The notes under the pieces: model-generated
Told to the model about the DNA's origin: nothing
Seen by the model: the letters and a program-made list of their open reading frames with translations, nothing else
The model's database searches: none
Source: Sporofaciens musculi
GTDB lineage: Bacteria > Bacillota > Clostridia > Lachnospirales > Lachnospiraceae
Direction: 5' to 3'
Assembly (NCBI RefSeq): GCF_009830285.1
Contig: NZ_WUQX01000001.1
Span: forward strand, 2,604,501 to 2,668,500
Length of the DNA stretch: 64,000 bases
Part shown: positions 47,458 to 56,710 of the stretch, piece by piece
Layout: every line of letters begins with the position of its first letter
How positions within the stretch are numbered: position 1 is the stretch's first letter
Position numbers and translations under genes: made by a program

Positions 47458-48312
47458 TTAAAATTCCATCACCACAATCTCCGCTGGATTAAACAGCCGG
47501 ATTGGGACAGAATGTACGCCAAGCCCCTTGCTCACCACAGCAGTCCCATCCCCAATCTCATAACATCCTCCGGAATAGTTGGGAAACAGGGTGAAGTCCG
47601 GCGCCACCACGCCCCCGATAAACGGAATACGCATTACCCCACCATGGTAATGCCCCGACAGAATAAGATCTGCCCCCCAGTCATGGTAAGCTGGAATATG
47701 GGCCGGATGATGCGCCATCAATATCTCATATGCCTCCCCTGCTTCACCGATTCTGGCCTCAATGTCAGCCTTGCTAATTCGATTCCTCGTCCACCTCTCA
47801 TACCCTAGAAGGGGGATCTCAAGACCTGTAATCCGGATTCTGTTTTCATCCCACAAAAGAGTCACGGATTCATTCTCCAGGAAACGAATCCCCGCCTTCT
47901 CAAGCTGTCTCTTATAATCCCAAAAGGAACGCTTATATTTCCTTGGACGCTCCTTCATCTTCTGCTCGTGGTTGCCGTTGGCATAATACACCGGACAGAC
48001 AGCCGGAAGCCGCGACAAAAATTTCACCGTATGCTCATAGGAGGAATGGTCCTTGCGAAGCAGCATATCTCCTCCCACCAGAATTAAGTCCGGCTTCTCC
48101 CTGACAACGGCGCGAAAAAGAGGCTCATTCTCTTTTCCGTAACAATAGTTGTGCAGATCGCTTAGAAAAATAATCTTCTTTGGCTTCTTAAGATTGGAAA
48201 GCTTTTGGGATATGATCCTATAGCGTGTCACATGGAAGCAGCGCAGCTCACGCGCCAGCTCTCCCACCGCCAGAACCATGAACACTCCTATTATCTTTAT
48301 CAATATTCTCAA
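47458..48312 (-). CDS. Metallophosphoesterase with signal anchor
   Basis: A calcineurin-like phosphoesterase of about 284 residues. An N-terminal hydrophobic anchor (ILIKIIGVFMVLAVG) is followed by the metal motifs IIFLSDLHNYC, ILVGGDMLL, YYANGNHEQ, LMAHHPAH and LSGHYHGG. It belongs to the YaeI/YkuE-like group. I place the start at TTG 48312, since GGAG is 9 bases upstream; the frame is open to ATG 48369, which lies before that ribosome site and has none of its own. Confidence 0.85.
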   Translation of the reverse strand: MRILIKIIGVFMVLAVGELARELRCFHVTRYRIISQKLSNLKKPKKIIFLSDLHNYCYGKENEPLFRAVVREKPDLILVGGDMLLRKDHSSYEHTVKFLSRLPAVCPVYYANGNHEQKMKERPRKYKRSFWDYKRQLEKAGIRFLENESVTLLWDENRIRITGLEIPLLGYERWTRNRISKADIEARIGEAGEAYEILMAHHPAHIPAYHDWGADLILSGHYHGGVMRIPFIGGVVAPDFTLFPNYSGGCYEIGDGTAVVSKGLGVHSVPIRLFNPAEIVVMEF

Positions 48313-48427
48313 TATTCTTCTCTCCTTTTCATCTTGGATAATTATATAATTATTCCTGTCAATTTGCAAATAGATATGTTAGAATAAATCTAAAAGAAAT
48401 ATTATTTATTAAGGGAGGTTTATTCAT

Positions 48428-50173
48428 ATGACTGTACCAGAAAGGATCTCGGCCCTTCGCGCTCTCATGGAGGAAAAAGGGTACGACGCATACCTGATTC
48501 CTACAGACGACAATCATCAGAGCGAATATGTAGGAGAGCATTTTAAGGCAAGGGCATTTATGACAGGTTTTACCGGCTCTGCCGGAACCGCTGTTATTAC
48601 GAAGACAGAGGCAGGACTTTGGACAGACGGCAGATACTTTATTCAGGCGGCAAATCAGCTTGAGGGAAGCGGAGTTACACTGTTTAAGATGGGGCAGCCC
48701 GACGTTCCAACCCTTGAGGACTATATCGCGGACGTCATTCCAGAAGGAGGCACGCTGGGATTTGACGGACGAGTAGTGGCCATGGGAGAAGGACAGGCCT
48801 TAATGTCCGCACTCCTTCCCAAGAATGGTAAGATTGACTATTCAGCGGATTTAGTAGATAAGATTTGGGAGGACCGTCCGCCGTTGTCCGAGAAGCCGGC
48901 ATTTGCCCTGGGAATCGAATATACAGGCGAGAGTACGGCAGACAAGCTGACCCGCATCAGGGAGGCCATGAAGCAGGAGGGAGCCAACGTCCATATCCTT
49001 GCTGCGCTGGATGATATCTGCTGGACCACCAACTTAAGAGGCGATGATATCGAGTATTTTCCCCTTCTTCTTTCCTACGCCATCATTACTATGGAGGATA
49101 TGAAGCTTTATGTAGACGAACGTAAGCTAACTGCCGAGATGAAGGAGACTCTGGCAAAAGATGGTATTTCCATCCACCCGTACAACGCCGTTTACGAGGA
49201 TGTCAAGAACTTGAAGGCCGAGGACAGCGTACTTGTTGACCCGTCAAGGCTGAATTACGCCCTTTACAACAATATTCCGAAAGGGGCGAAGGTCATTGAG
49301 AAGATGAATCCGGAAGTGCTGATGAAGGCAATGAAGAATGACACTGAGCTTAAGAACATTATCAATGCCCATATCAAGGACGGTGTGGCAGTCACCAGAT
49401 TCATGTACTGGCTGAAGAAGAATATTGGAAAGACAAAGATTACGGAAATCAGCGCCGCCGAAAAGCTTGATTCCTTCCGAAAGGAGCAGGAGGGCTATCT
49501 GTGGCAGAGCTTTGAGCCAATCTGTGGCTCTGGAGAGCACGCCGCTATCGTTCACTACGCTGCCACCCCTGAAACCAATGTTCCAGTCACTACCAACGGC
49601 TTGTTCCTGACGGACACAGGCGGCGGATATATGGAGGGCTCTACGGACATTACAAGAACCTTTGCCTTCGGAGAGATTACAGACCGGATGAAAGAGGATT
49701 TCACGACAGTGCTTCTGTGCAACCTGCATCTGGCCCGCGCCGTATTCCCTCACGGTATCTCCGGCTTTAACCTGGATGCCATGGCAAGGATGCCTGCCTG
49801 GGAGCGGGGACTGGACTATAATCACGGAACAGGCCACGGCGTGGGTTATCTGATGAACATCCACGAGGCTCCCGCTGGTTTCCGCTGTGCAGTCCGCGAA
49901 AAGGAAAAGGCTCCTCTTGAGGCAGGCATGGTCATCACCAATGAACCAGGGCTTTATATTGAAGGCTCTCACGGTATCCGCACCGAGAATGAGCTGGTGA
50001 TAAGAAAAGGCCCAAAGACAGAGTACGGACAGTTCCTTTATTTTGAGCCGATCACCTATGTTCCCATTGATTTGGACGCGGTCAAGCCGGATATGATGAG
50101 ACAGGAGGATAAGGAGCAGTTGAACGCTTATCATGCAAAGGTATACGAACTCGTTTCCCCCCCATCTCAATGA
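48428..50173 (+). CDS. Xaa-Pro aminopeptidase (M24), C-terminus shifted at a C7 run
   Basis: A 581-residue peptidase with the three-domain plan of long aminopeptidase P. Metal ligands are intact: TDTGGGYMEGSTDITR (two Asp), GTGHGVGYLMNIHEAP (His), ITNEPGLYIEG and RTENELVI (two Glu). At 50157-50163 a run of seven C shifts the frame so the protein ends VSPPSQ; with six C the end would be VSPHLNDEEREWLKEYTRAI, stop at 50214-50216. Only the last 16 or so residues are affected, so activity may survive. GGGAGG site; a good terminator follows. Confidence 0.92.
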   Translation: MTVPERISALRALMEEKGYDAYLIPTDDNHQSEYVGEHFKARAFMTGFTGSAGTAVITKTEAGLWTDGRYFIQAANQLEGSGVTLFKMGQPDVPTLEDYIADVIPEGGTLGFDGRVVAMGEGQALMSALLPKNGKIDYSADLVDKIWEDRPPLSEKPAFALGIEYTGESTADKLTRIREAMKQEGANVHILAALDDICWTTNLRGDDIEYFPLLLSYAIITMEDMKLYVDERKLTAEMKETLAKDGISIHPYNAVYEDVKNLKAEDSVLVDPSRLNYALYNNIPKGAKVIEKMNPEVLMKAMKNDTELKNIINAHIKDGVAVTRFMYWLKKNIGKTKITEISAAEKLDSFRKEQEGYLWQSFEPICGSGEHAAIVHYAATPETNVPVTTNGLFLTDTGGGYMEGSTDITRTFAFGEITDRMKEDFTTVLLCNLHLARAVFPHGISGFNLDAMARMPAWERGLDYNHGTGHGVGYLMNIHEAPAGFRCAVREKEKAPLEAGMVITNEPGLYIEGSHGIRTENELVIRKGPKTEYGQFLYFEPITYVPIDLDAVKPDMMRQEDKEQLNAYHAKVYELVSPPSQ

Positions 50174-50242
50174 TGAGGAGAGGGAATGGCTTAAGGAGTA
50201 TACAAGGGCTATTTAAGTTTATCCTGCTCTGAATATAGCAAT

Positions 50243-50279
50243 AAAAAAATCATGCATCAAAGGGTGCATGATTTTTTTT
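50243..50279 (+). terminator. Terminator after the Xaa-Pro aminopeptidase
   Basis: AAATCATGCA and TGCATGATTT with flanking A and T runs give a 14-base-pair stem, an 8-base loop and a long T tract. It is placed after the restored stop codon (50216), which supports the longer reading frame as the ancestral end. Confidence 0.9.
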
Positions 50280-50389
50280 ATTTATTCCCTATTGACATTC
50301 TTAAATATCTGTGCTTTAATACATTTATAGTTAATTACTCAACTAACTAACCACTCAAGCAACTAGCAAATAGAGCAAGGAGGATTTCC

Positions 50390-50758
50390 ATGAAACTAAA
50401 CCTTGACCAAGAAAAGCCTATTTTCATCCAGATTGCCGAAGGCATTGAGGACGGAATCTTAACAGGGGCATTTCCGGAGGAAAGTCAGATACCTTCCATC
50501 ACGGAATTTTCCGTTAATTATAAGATTAATCCCGCCACAGCCCTCAAAGGAATCAATCTGCTGGTGGATGAAGCAATCATTTTCAAAAAAAGGGGGGTCG
50601 GCATGTTTGTAGCACAGGGAGCCGTAAGTAAACTGCAAAAGAAAAGACAAGACCAGTTCTATAATAATTATATCAGCAGGCTGGTAGAGGAAGCTAAGAG
50701 ACTGGGAATTACCAGTGACGAGATTATCGCAATGATTGAAAGGGGATTTGTACAATGA
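50390..50758 (+). CDS. GntR-family regulator, YtrA subfamily
   Basis: A 122-residue protein with a GntR winged helix (KPIFIQIAEGIEDGILTGAF, SITEFSVNYKINPATALKGI) and only a short C-terminal tail, as in YtrA. These control a downstream ABC operon. AAGGAGG site. The stop overlaps the ATPase ATG (ATGA). Confidence 0.9.
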   Translation: MKLNLDQEKPIFIQIAEGIEDGILTGAFPEESQIPSITEFSVNYKINPATALKGINLLVDEAIIFKKRGVGMFVAQGAVSKLQKKRQDQFYNNYISRLVEEAKRLGITSDEIIAMIERGFVQ

Positions 50759-51606
50759 GCAGAATCGAAGTAAAAGACGTATCCAAGTCATTTAAAGACA
50801 CACAGGCGCTCTCCTGCGTCAACCTGTGTTTTGAGGAGAATACCATCTACGGCCTCCTTGGAAGAAACGGCGCCGGCAAGTCCACTCTCCTTAACATTAT
50901 CAACAACCGTCTGTTTGCCGACAGCGGCAGGGTCACCCTCGATAATAAAAGCCTTACCGAGAATACCGACGCGCTCTCCTCATGTTTTCTCGCCAATGAA
51001 AGCAACCTGTATCCGGAGGGGATGAAGGTTTCGCAGGCGTTGAAGTGGAGCCAGGAATTTTACCCTGATTTTGACAGGGAATATGCAAAGAAGCTTTGCG
51101 AGAGCTTTAAGCTGCCCGTGAAAAAGAAAATCAAAGACCTGTCAACCGGATACCGGTCCATTTTCCAAAATATTGTCGCCTTGTCCGTGAACGTACCCTT
51201 CGTATTCCTGGACGAACCGGTTCTGGGCCTTGACGCCTGCCACAGAGATTTATTCTACCGAACTCTGATTGAGAAATACTCTGAGCAGCCCTTTACCATT
51301 GTAATCTCCACCCATCTAATTGAGGAGGCAGCGAATCTAATCGAGCATGTGGTTATCATTAAAAATGGGGAGATTATACGCAATGAACCCTTGGATACCC
51401 TTCTTGACAGCGGCTACTGTATCAGCGGGCCTGGGGCAAAGATTGACGCATATATGGAAGGGAAAGAGGTTATCGGAGTGGACACCTTGGGCGGGTTAAA
51501 GACCGCTTATGTCATGGGCGCTCCTGCTTCCCAGCTTCCCTCAGGAACAGAAGTTTCCAAAATGGACCTGCAGAAATTATTCATCCGTCTGACGGATGGC
51601 GCCTAA
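50755..51606 (+). CDS. ABC transporter ATP-binding protein (YtrB-like)
   Basis: A 283-residue ATPase. Walker A GLLGRNGAGKSTL and Walker B PFVFLDEPVLGLD are clear; the signature region reads DLSTGYRSIFQNIVALS, a divergent form seen in YtrB-like proteins, and the H-loop is STHLIEE. It overlaps the YtrA-type regulator and is followed by a membrane subunit, probably forming an export or stress-response transporter. Confidence 0.88.
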   Translation: MSRIEVKDVSKSFKDTQALSCVNLCFEENTIYGLLGRNGAGKSTLLNIINNRLFADSGRVTLDNKSLTENTDALSSCFLANESNLYPEGMKVSQALKWSQEFYPDFDREYAKKLCESFKLPVKKKIKDLSTGYRSIFQNIVALSVNVPFVFLDEPVLGLDACHRDLFYRTLIEKYSEQPFTIVISTHLIEEAANLIEHVVIIKNGEIIRNEPLDTLLDSGYCISGPGAKIDAYMEGKEVIGVDTLGGLKTAYVMGAPASQLPSGTEVSKMDLQKLFIRLTDGA

Positions 51607-51642
51607 CGAACCAGTGATTCAAATAGAAAGAGGTATCTGATT

Positions 51643-52410
51643 ATGAAAAAAATGATGAAATATCAATTAAAGGACCTGCTGCTTGGCTACTTTGTCTATG
51701 CTTTAATCATGATTCTGCTTACAGCCGTTGTGTCCGTTATTTCCATAAATTATAGCAACGTGAATGTAAGCGTAAACGGTAATGGCTTCTCAAGTGTAAT
51801 CTTCTGTTTTGTGGTCACAATCTCCATATACAAAGAGCATTGCCAACTGGCGTTACAGAACAGTATTTCCAGAAAAGATTTCTTCCGAAGCACCATCTGC
51901 GTAATCACAATCATAAGCTTTATGTGCGCGCTGCTGGATGTGCTTCTTCGGGTAATCAGCCAGGTTTCCCTGTTTTCTGCCGGAACGAATAATTTTAGCC
52001 TCAGCAGCTTTGTGTTCCTGTTCTATCCGAAATTTCTTGAGAGGAGCAATGAAGCTTTTGTAATAGCTGTGGGGTTTTTCATGTCATTTTTTATCTGCCT
52101 TATGTTTGCCGTACTCGGACTTTTGATTGCCGGAATCTACTTAAGGCTGCCGAAAAAATTCCGGACCGTTTATTGTGTTGCGCTGCCGATAGCATTCTGC
52201 GGATTACTCCCTGGCATTTCAGCCATTGCATTCTTTTCTCCGGGGCCTGTACGCAGGTTTGCTGAATTTTTGCTGAAGATTATGAATACGCTGGATATTA
52301 TGGGAACTGCCAGCGGAAGTCCCTTTCGCGGGATGCTGACGTTTACGGTTGTCTCGGTGATTATGACAGGAATCTGCTATCGTATTCTGAGGAAAACGGA
52401 TATGGTTTAG
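51643..52410 (+). CDS. ABC transporter membrane subunit
   Basis: A 255-residue protein with six hydrophobic segments and a polar C-terminus. It shows no strong family signature beyond YtrC/YhcI-like permeases. Context makes it the membrane partner of the preceding ATPase: 36-base gap, same strand, GAAAGAGG site. Substrate unknown. Confidence 0.78.
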   Translation: MKKMMKYQLKDLLLGYFVYALIMILLTAVVSVISINYSNVNVSVNGNGFSSVIFCFVVTISIYKEHCQLALQNSISRKDFFRSTICVITIISFMCALLDVLLRVISQVSLFSAGTNNFSLSSFVFLFYPKFLERSNEAFVIAVGFFMSFFICLMFAVLGLLIAGIYLRLPKKFRTVYCVALPIAFCGLLPGISAIAFFSPGPVRRFAEFLLKIMNTLDIMGTASGSPFRGMLTFTVVSVIMTGICYRILRKTDMV

Positions 52411-52433
52411 AACACCTTTATATTATCACTGAC

Positions 52434-52465
52434 AAAAAGGGGGTAGTGCATAAGCCTCTACCCCC
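52434..52465 (-). terminator. Terminator whose stem contains the parC stop codon
   Basis: On the minus strand GGGGGTAG and CTACCCCC form 8 perfect pairs with an 11-base loop, followed by TTTTT. The TAG in the first arm is the stop codon of the topoisomerase A subunit. The convergent ABC operon may also use the stem. Confidence 0.8.
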
Positions 52466-54698
52466 GTACCTTCGTCCCGTTCCCGTCTCTTTTCCCCATC
52501 TTAAGCCGACCAAGGGACACCTCTCTTTCTCCAACCATGACCTTCACCTCAGCCCCTTCCTCAAGAAGATAAGCCTCCTTAACCTCGTCATCCTTCCTAA
52601 GCTTCATCCCTCGCACGCCTATGGCGCCCTTCTTCTTCTCAGCTACCTCCTCTGCGGAAAATTTCAGGAAATATCCGTCCTTTGTCCTAAGGACCACGCT
52701 CTGGTCCTCACAGATGACCCCAACGGTAACCACCATATCGTCCGCTTGAAGCTTCGTGGCCCCAATGGTCCGCTTGGCCACCTGAAATTCATTACCGTCA
52801 ACCTTCTTGACCATCCCCTGCTTTGTTGCAAAGAACAGTCTGGCATAGCGCATCTGCTCAGAGTCACAGAGATATACAATCTCCTCCTGAGTGCTGTCAT
52901 AGTTACTCACATTGTCAATAGGAATTCCCTTATCGCGGAACTTCCCATAGGGTAAATCCAGCACCTTAACCTGATGCATCTTCCCTGTATTGGTAAATAC
53001 ACAGAGCTTCCCTGTGTTCATACAAGAGATAATATACTTATTCTCAGCGTCCGCTGCCTCCTTGTTCCTTCCATAAGTATTACTGTCTACTGTCTTTGCA
53101 TAACCAAACCGGTCCATCAGGAACACCACTTCCTGTTCCTCCACCTTCTTCTCCTCGTAGACCGCCTCCTGAGCGTTCTCCACCACGGTGCGCCGTTTGC
53201 GGGCAAATTCAGCCTTAAGCCTGTCCAAATCCTCGATAATGACCTGCGCCATAGAATCATAATTGTTCAGAATCTCCTCATAACGGGCAATCTTTGCAAG
53301 AGTCTCGTCATGCTCCTTCATAAGCGCCTCAATCTCCAGGCCAATCAGCTTATAAAGGCGCATCTCCAGAATTGCCGTTGCCTGCCTCTCTGTAAACCGA
53401 AGCATGGACGCCATCTTCTTGGAAATCTTGGTCTTAAACTTGATATTGTCAGTCACACCGCTTACCAGGCAAGCCTTAGCGTCCTTCACAGACTGGCTTC
53501 CCCTGAGAATCTCTATAATCAGGTCAATCACGTCGCATGCCTTGATTAACCCCTCCTGAATCTCCTTCTTATCCTTCTCCTTATTCAAAAGGTTCTGGTA
53601 CTTTCTGGTGGCCATCTCAAACTGAAAATCCACATGATGCTCAATAATCTTCTTAAGCCCCATGGTTTCCGGTCTTCCGTTTGCAACTGCAAGCATATTT
53701 ACCCCGAAGGTATCCTCAAGGCGGGTCTTTTTATAAAGCATGTTGGTCAGATTCTCAATATCCGCACCCCTCTTTAGCTCAATGACAATCCGGATTCCCT
53801 CCTTGGAGGACTGGTTGGAGATATCCACAATATCGCTGGTCTTTTTTGATTCCACTAAAGCGCAGACATCATTTAAAAACTTCCCAATCCCCGCGCCAAT
53901 CATGGTATATGGAATCTCGGTGATCACAAGACGACTCTTGCCGCCCTTCATCTCCTCAACCTCCACCTTGCCCCGAATCTTTATCTTGCCTGCTCCATTT
54001 TCATAAATGTCCAGAAGGTCGTCCTTATTCACCACAATGCCGCCTGTGGGGAAATCTGGCCCTTTAATGTACCTCATCAACTGCTTGGTGCTGATGTCGT
54101 CATTCTTCATGTATGCCTTGACAGCGTCAATCACCTCGCCTAAGTTATGGGTGGGGATGCTGGTGGCCATACCTACCGCAATCCCCTCCGCACCGTTGAC
54201 CAGGAGATTAGGAAGGCGTACCGGAAGCACCTCAGGCTCCTTCTCTGTCTCGTCGAAGTTCGGCACAAAGTCCACAATATCCTTGTCCAAATCTGCCAGA
54301 TAAGCCTCCTGGGTAACCTTGGCAAGACGGGCCTCTGTATAACGCATGGCCGCCGCGCCGTCCCCTTCAATCGAGCCGAAATTCCCGTGGCCGTCAACCA
54401 GAATCATTCCCTTCTTGAATTCCTGGGCCATAACCACAAGAGCCTCATAAATCGAGCTGTCGCCGTGAGGGTGGTATTTACCCATGGTATCGCCCACGAT
54501 ACGGGCACATTTCCGGTAAGGCCTGTCATAGCGTATCCCCAGCTCGTGCATATCGTAGAGGGTCCGCCGCTGAACGGGCTTTAACCCGTCCCGTACATCT
54601 GGAAGGGCACGGGCAATGATAACGCTCATGGCATAATCTATATATGATTTCTTCATCACATCCGAATACTCGGTTCTGATAATCTGTGAATCCTGCAT
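52458..54698 (-). CDS. parC: Type IIA topoisomerase subunit A (ParC-like)
   Basis: A 746-residue protein. The breakage-reunion domain is clear: YAMSVIIARALPDVRDGLKP, YRKCARIVGDTMGKYHPHGD (quinolone region, Ser-Ser after the Asp), and AAMRYTEARLAKVTQE with the catalytic Tyr. The C-terminal beta-pinwheel lacks the QRRGGKG GyrA box and the protein is shorter than usual GyrA, so I favour topoisomerase IV; a second gyrase-type pair cannot be excluded. The parE-like gene lies 14 bases upstream. Confidence 0.88.
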   Translation of the reverse strand: MQDSQIIRTEYSDVMKKSYIDYAMSVIIARALPDVRDGLKPVQRRTLYDMHELGIRYDRPYRKCARIVGDTMGKYHPHGDSSIYEALVVMAQEFKKGMILVDGHGNFGSIEGDGAAAMRYTEARLAKVTQEAYLADLDKDIVDFVPNFDETEKEPEVLPVRLPNLLVNGAEGIAVGMATSIPTHNLGEVIDAVKAYMKNDDISTKQLMRYIKGPDFPTGGIVVNKDDLLDIYENGAGKIKIRGKVEVEEMKGGKSRLVITEIPYTMIGAGIGKFLNDVCALVESKKTSDIVDISNQSSKEGIRIVIELKRGADIENLTNMLYKKTRLEDTFGVNMLAVANGRPETMGLKKIIEHHVDFQFEMATRKYQNLLNKEKDKKEIQEGLIKACDVIDLIIEILRGSQSVKDAKACLVSGVTDNIKFKTKISKKMASMLRFTERQATAILEMRLYKLIGLEIEALMKEHDETLAKIARYEEILNNYDSMAQVIIEDLDRLKAEFARKRRTVVENAQEAVYEEKKVEEQEVVFLMDRFGYAKTVDSNTYGRNKEAADAENKYIISCMNTGKLCVFTNTGKMHQVKVLDLPYGKFRDKGIPIDNVSNYDSTQEEIVYLCDSEQMRYARLFFATKQGMVKKVDGNEFQVAKRTIGATKLQADDMVVTVGVICEDQSVVLRTKDGYFLKFSAEEVAEKKKGAIGVRGMKLRKDDEVKEAYLLEEGAEVKVMVGEREVSLGRLKMGKRDGNGTKVRG

Positions 54699-54712
54699 CT
54701 TATTCTCCTACC

Positions 54713-56632
54713 TTAAATATCTAACTCTGCCTCCGTGGCATTTTCATAGATAAATGTCCTTCTCGGCGGCACCTCTGTCCCCATGAGCATCTCCGTTACT
54801 GTGGACGCCATCCTGGCATCCTCAATCTCTACCAGCTTCAAAAGCCGCGTTTCAGGGTTTAGGGTCGTCTCCCACAACTGGTCTGCGTCCATCTCTCCCA
54901 ACCCCTTGTACCGCTGAAGGGTAAAGGGCCCGTCATGGCTTCTTCGGTATCTCTCAAGCGCCTTATCGTCGTAGAGATATTCTTCCTCCCCCTTCTTGGG
55001 CATGGCCTTATAAAGAGGCGGCATGGCAATATAGACATGTCCCTCAAAGATTAACTCCGGCATAAACCGATAGAACAGGGTCAAAAGCAGAGTGGAGATA
55101 TGGGCTCCGTCCACGTCCGCATCCGCCATGATAATAATCTTGTCATAACGAAGCTTACTGATGTCAAAATCATTGCCGAAGCCTTCCGAAAATCCACACC
55201 CGAACGCATTAATCATGGTTTTAATCTCTGCGTTGGCAAGGACTTTGTCAATACTGGCCTTCTCCACATTCAGAATCTTACCGCGGATTGGGAGGATTGC
55301 CTGGTACATCCTGTCCCTGGCTGTCTTGGCAGAGCCGCCGGCGGAATCTCCCTCCACAATAAAAATCTCACATTTCTTAGCGTCCCTGCTCTCGCAGTTG
55401 GCAAGCTTGCCGTTGCTGTCAAAGGAATACTTTTGCTTAGTGAGAAGGTTGGTCTTGGCCCTTTCCTCCGTCTTACGAATCTTCGCCGCCTTCTCCGCAC
55501 AGCCAATCACCTTCTTAAGATTCTCAAGATTTCGGTCAAAATAGCGGATAATCTCATCACTTACCACCTTACTGCAGGCTTTGGACGCATCAGGGTTGTC
55601 CAGCTTCGTCTTAGTCTGCCCCTCAAACCTTGGGTCTGGATGCTTAATCGAGACGATGGCTGTCATTCCGTTGCGGACATCTGCGCCTGTAAAATTCGTA
55701 TCCTTCTCCTTCAGGATTCCAAGTTCTCTTGCATACTGGTTGATGACAGTGGTAAACGTAGTCTTAAATCCAGTCAGATGAGTCCCGCCCTCTGCATTGT
55801 AGATATTGTTGCAGAAGCCCAGCACATTTTCATGGAACTCATTTACATACTGAAATGCAGCCTCCACCTCGATACCTTCCGCCTCTCCTTTGAAATACAC
55901 AGGATCATGAACTGTCTCCTTCTTAGAATTTAAGTCCTTGATAAACCCTAAAATTCCGTCCGGCTCATGGTACACAATATGCTCTGTCTCACTCCCCCGC
56001 TTATCGTCAAATACAATCGTAAGGGTGGGGTTTAAATACGCCGTCTCATGCATCCGGCTTTTAACCTCATCCGAACGGAATTTCGTCTTCTCAAATATAG
56101 TATCATCCGGCAGGAAATTCACCTTCGTGCCGGTTTTTCTCGTCTTCCCAAGCTTCGGCAGCAGCCCGTCCTCAAGCTCAATGACCGGCTTTCCTCTCTC
56201 ATAGCGGTCATGATGGATATAACCCTCGCGGCTGATCTCCACATCCATATAGACAGACAGAGCGTTTACCACAGAAGAACCTACACCGTGGAGTCCCCCG
56301 CTGGTCTTATAAGCGGTATCGTCAAACTTGCCCCCTGCATGGAGTGTGGTATAGACCACCCGCGCCGCAGACACGCCCGCTGCGTGCATCCCCACCGGCA
56401 CGCCCCTCCCGTTATCGGTAACCGTAGCCGAACCGTCTTTTTCCAATATCACATGTATCTCTGTACAGAAGCCAGCCAGATGCTCATCCACAGCATTATC
56501 CACAATCTCATAAATCAGATGGTTCAACCCCTTCGTTGACACACTTCCGATATACATTCCCGGCCTTTTCCGTACTGCTTCAAGCCCTTCCAGTATGGCA
56601 ATACTATCTGCATCATATGTATTCTTTGCCAT
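54713..56632 (-). CDS. parE: Type IIA topoisomerase subunit B (ParE-like)
   Basis: About 639 residues. GHKL ATPase motifs: EIVDNAVDEHLAG, TVTDNGRGVPVGMH, SGGLHGVGSSVVNAL. The TOPRIM region has EIFIVEGDSAGGSAKTARDR and IIMADADVDGAHI, and the C-terminus has QRYKGLGEMDADQLWETTLN. ATG 56632 is chosen for the AAAGGAT site and the family-typical MAKNTYDADSI. Forms the enzyme with the next gene. Confidence 0.92.
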   Translation of the reverse strand: MAKNTYDADSIAILEGLEAVRKRPGMYIGSVSTKGLNHLIYEIVDNAVDEHLAGFCTEIHVILEKDGSATVTDNGRGVPVGMHAAGVSAARVVYTTLHAGGKFDDTAYKTSGGLHGVGSSVVNALSVYMDVEISREGYIHHDRYERGKPVIELEDGLLPKLGKTRKTGTKVNFLPDDTIFEKTKFRSDEVKSRMHETAYLNPTLTIVFDDKRGSETEHIVYHEPDGILGFIKDLNSKKETVHDPVYFKGEAEGIEVEAAFQYVNEFHENVLGFCNNIYNAEGGTHLTGFKTTFTTVINQYARELGILKEKDTNFTGADVRNGMTAIVSIKHPDPRFEGQTKTKLDNPDASKACSKVVSDEIIRYFDRNLENLKKVIGCAEKAAKIRKTEERAKTNLLTKQKYSFDSNGKLANCESRDAKKCEIFIVEGDSAGGSAKTARDRMYQAILPIRGKILNVEKASIDKVLANAEIKTMINAFGCGFSEGFGNDFDISKLRYDKIIIMADADVDGAHISTLLLTLFYRFMPELIFEGHVYIAMPPLYKAMPKKGEEEYLYDDKALERYRRSHDGPFTLQRYKGLGEMDADQLWETTLNPETRLLKLVEIEDARMASTVTEMLMGTEVPPRRTFIYENATEAELDI

Positions 56633-56710
56633 ATCATCAGATCCTTTCTTCGTAAATATTTCCACACCTTCCACATCTTAGCACAAAATGTAGCATTGTT
56701 CAAATACATT

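Noticed and set aside
49244..50170. A 308-codon frame antisense to the Xaa-Pro aminopeptidase
   Set aside because: The M24 metal ligands on the plus strand are decisive; the antisense frame is a codon-bias shadow.
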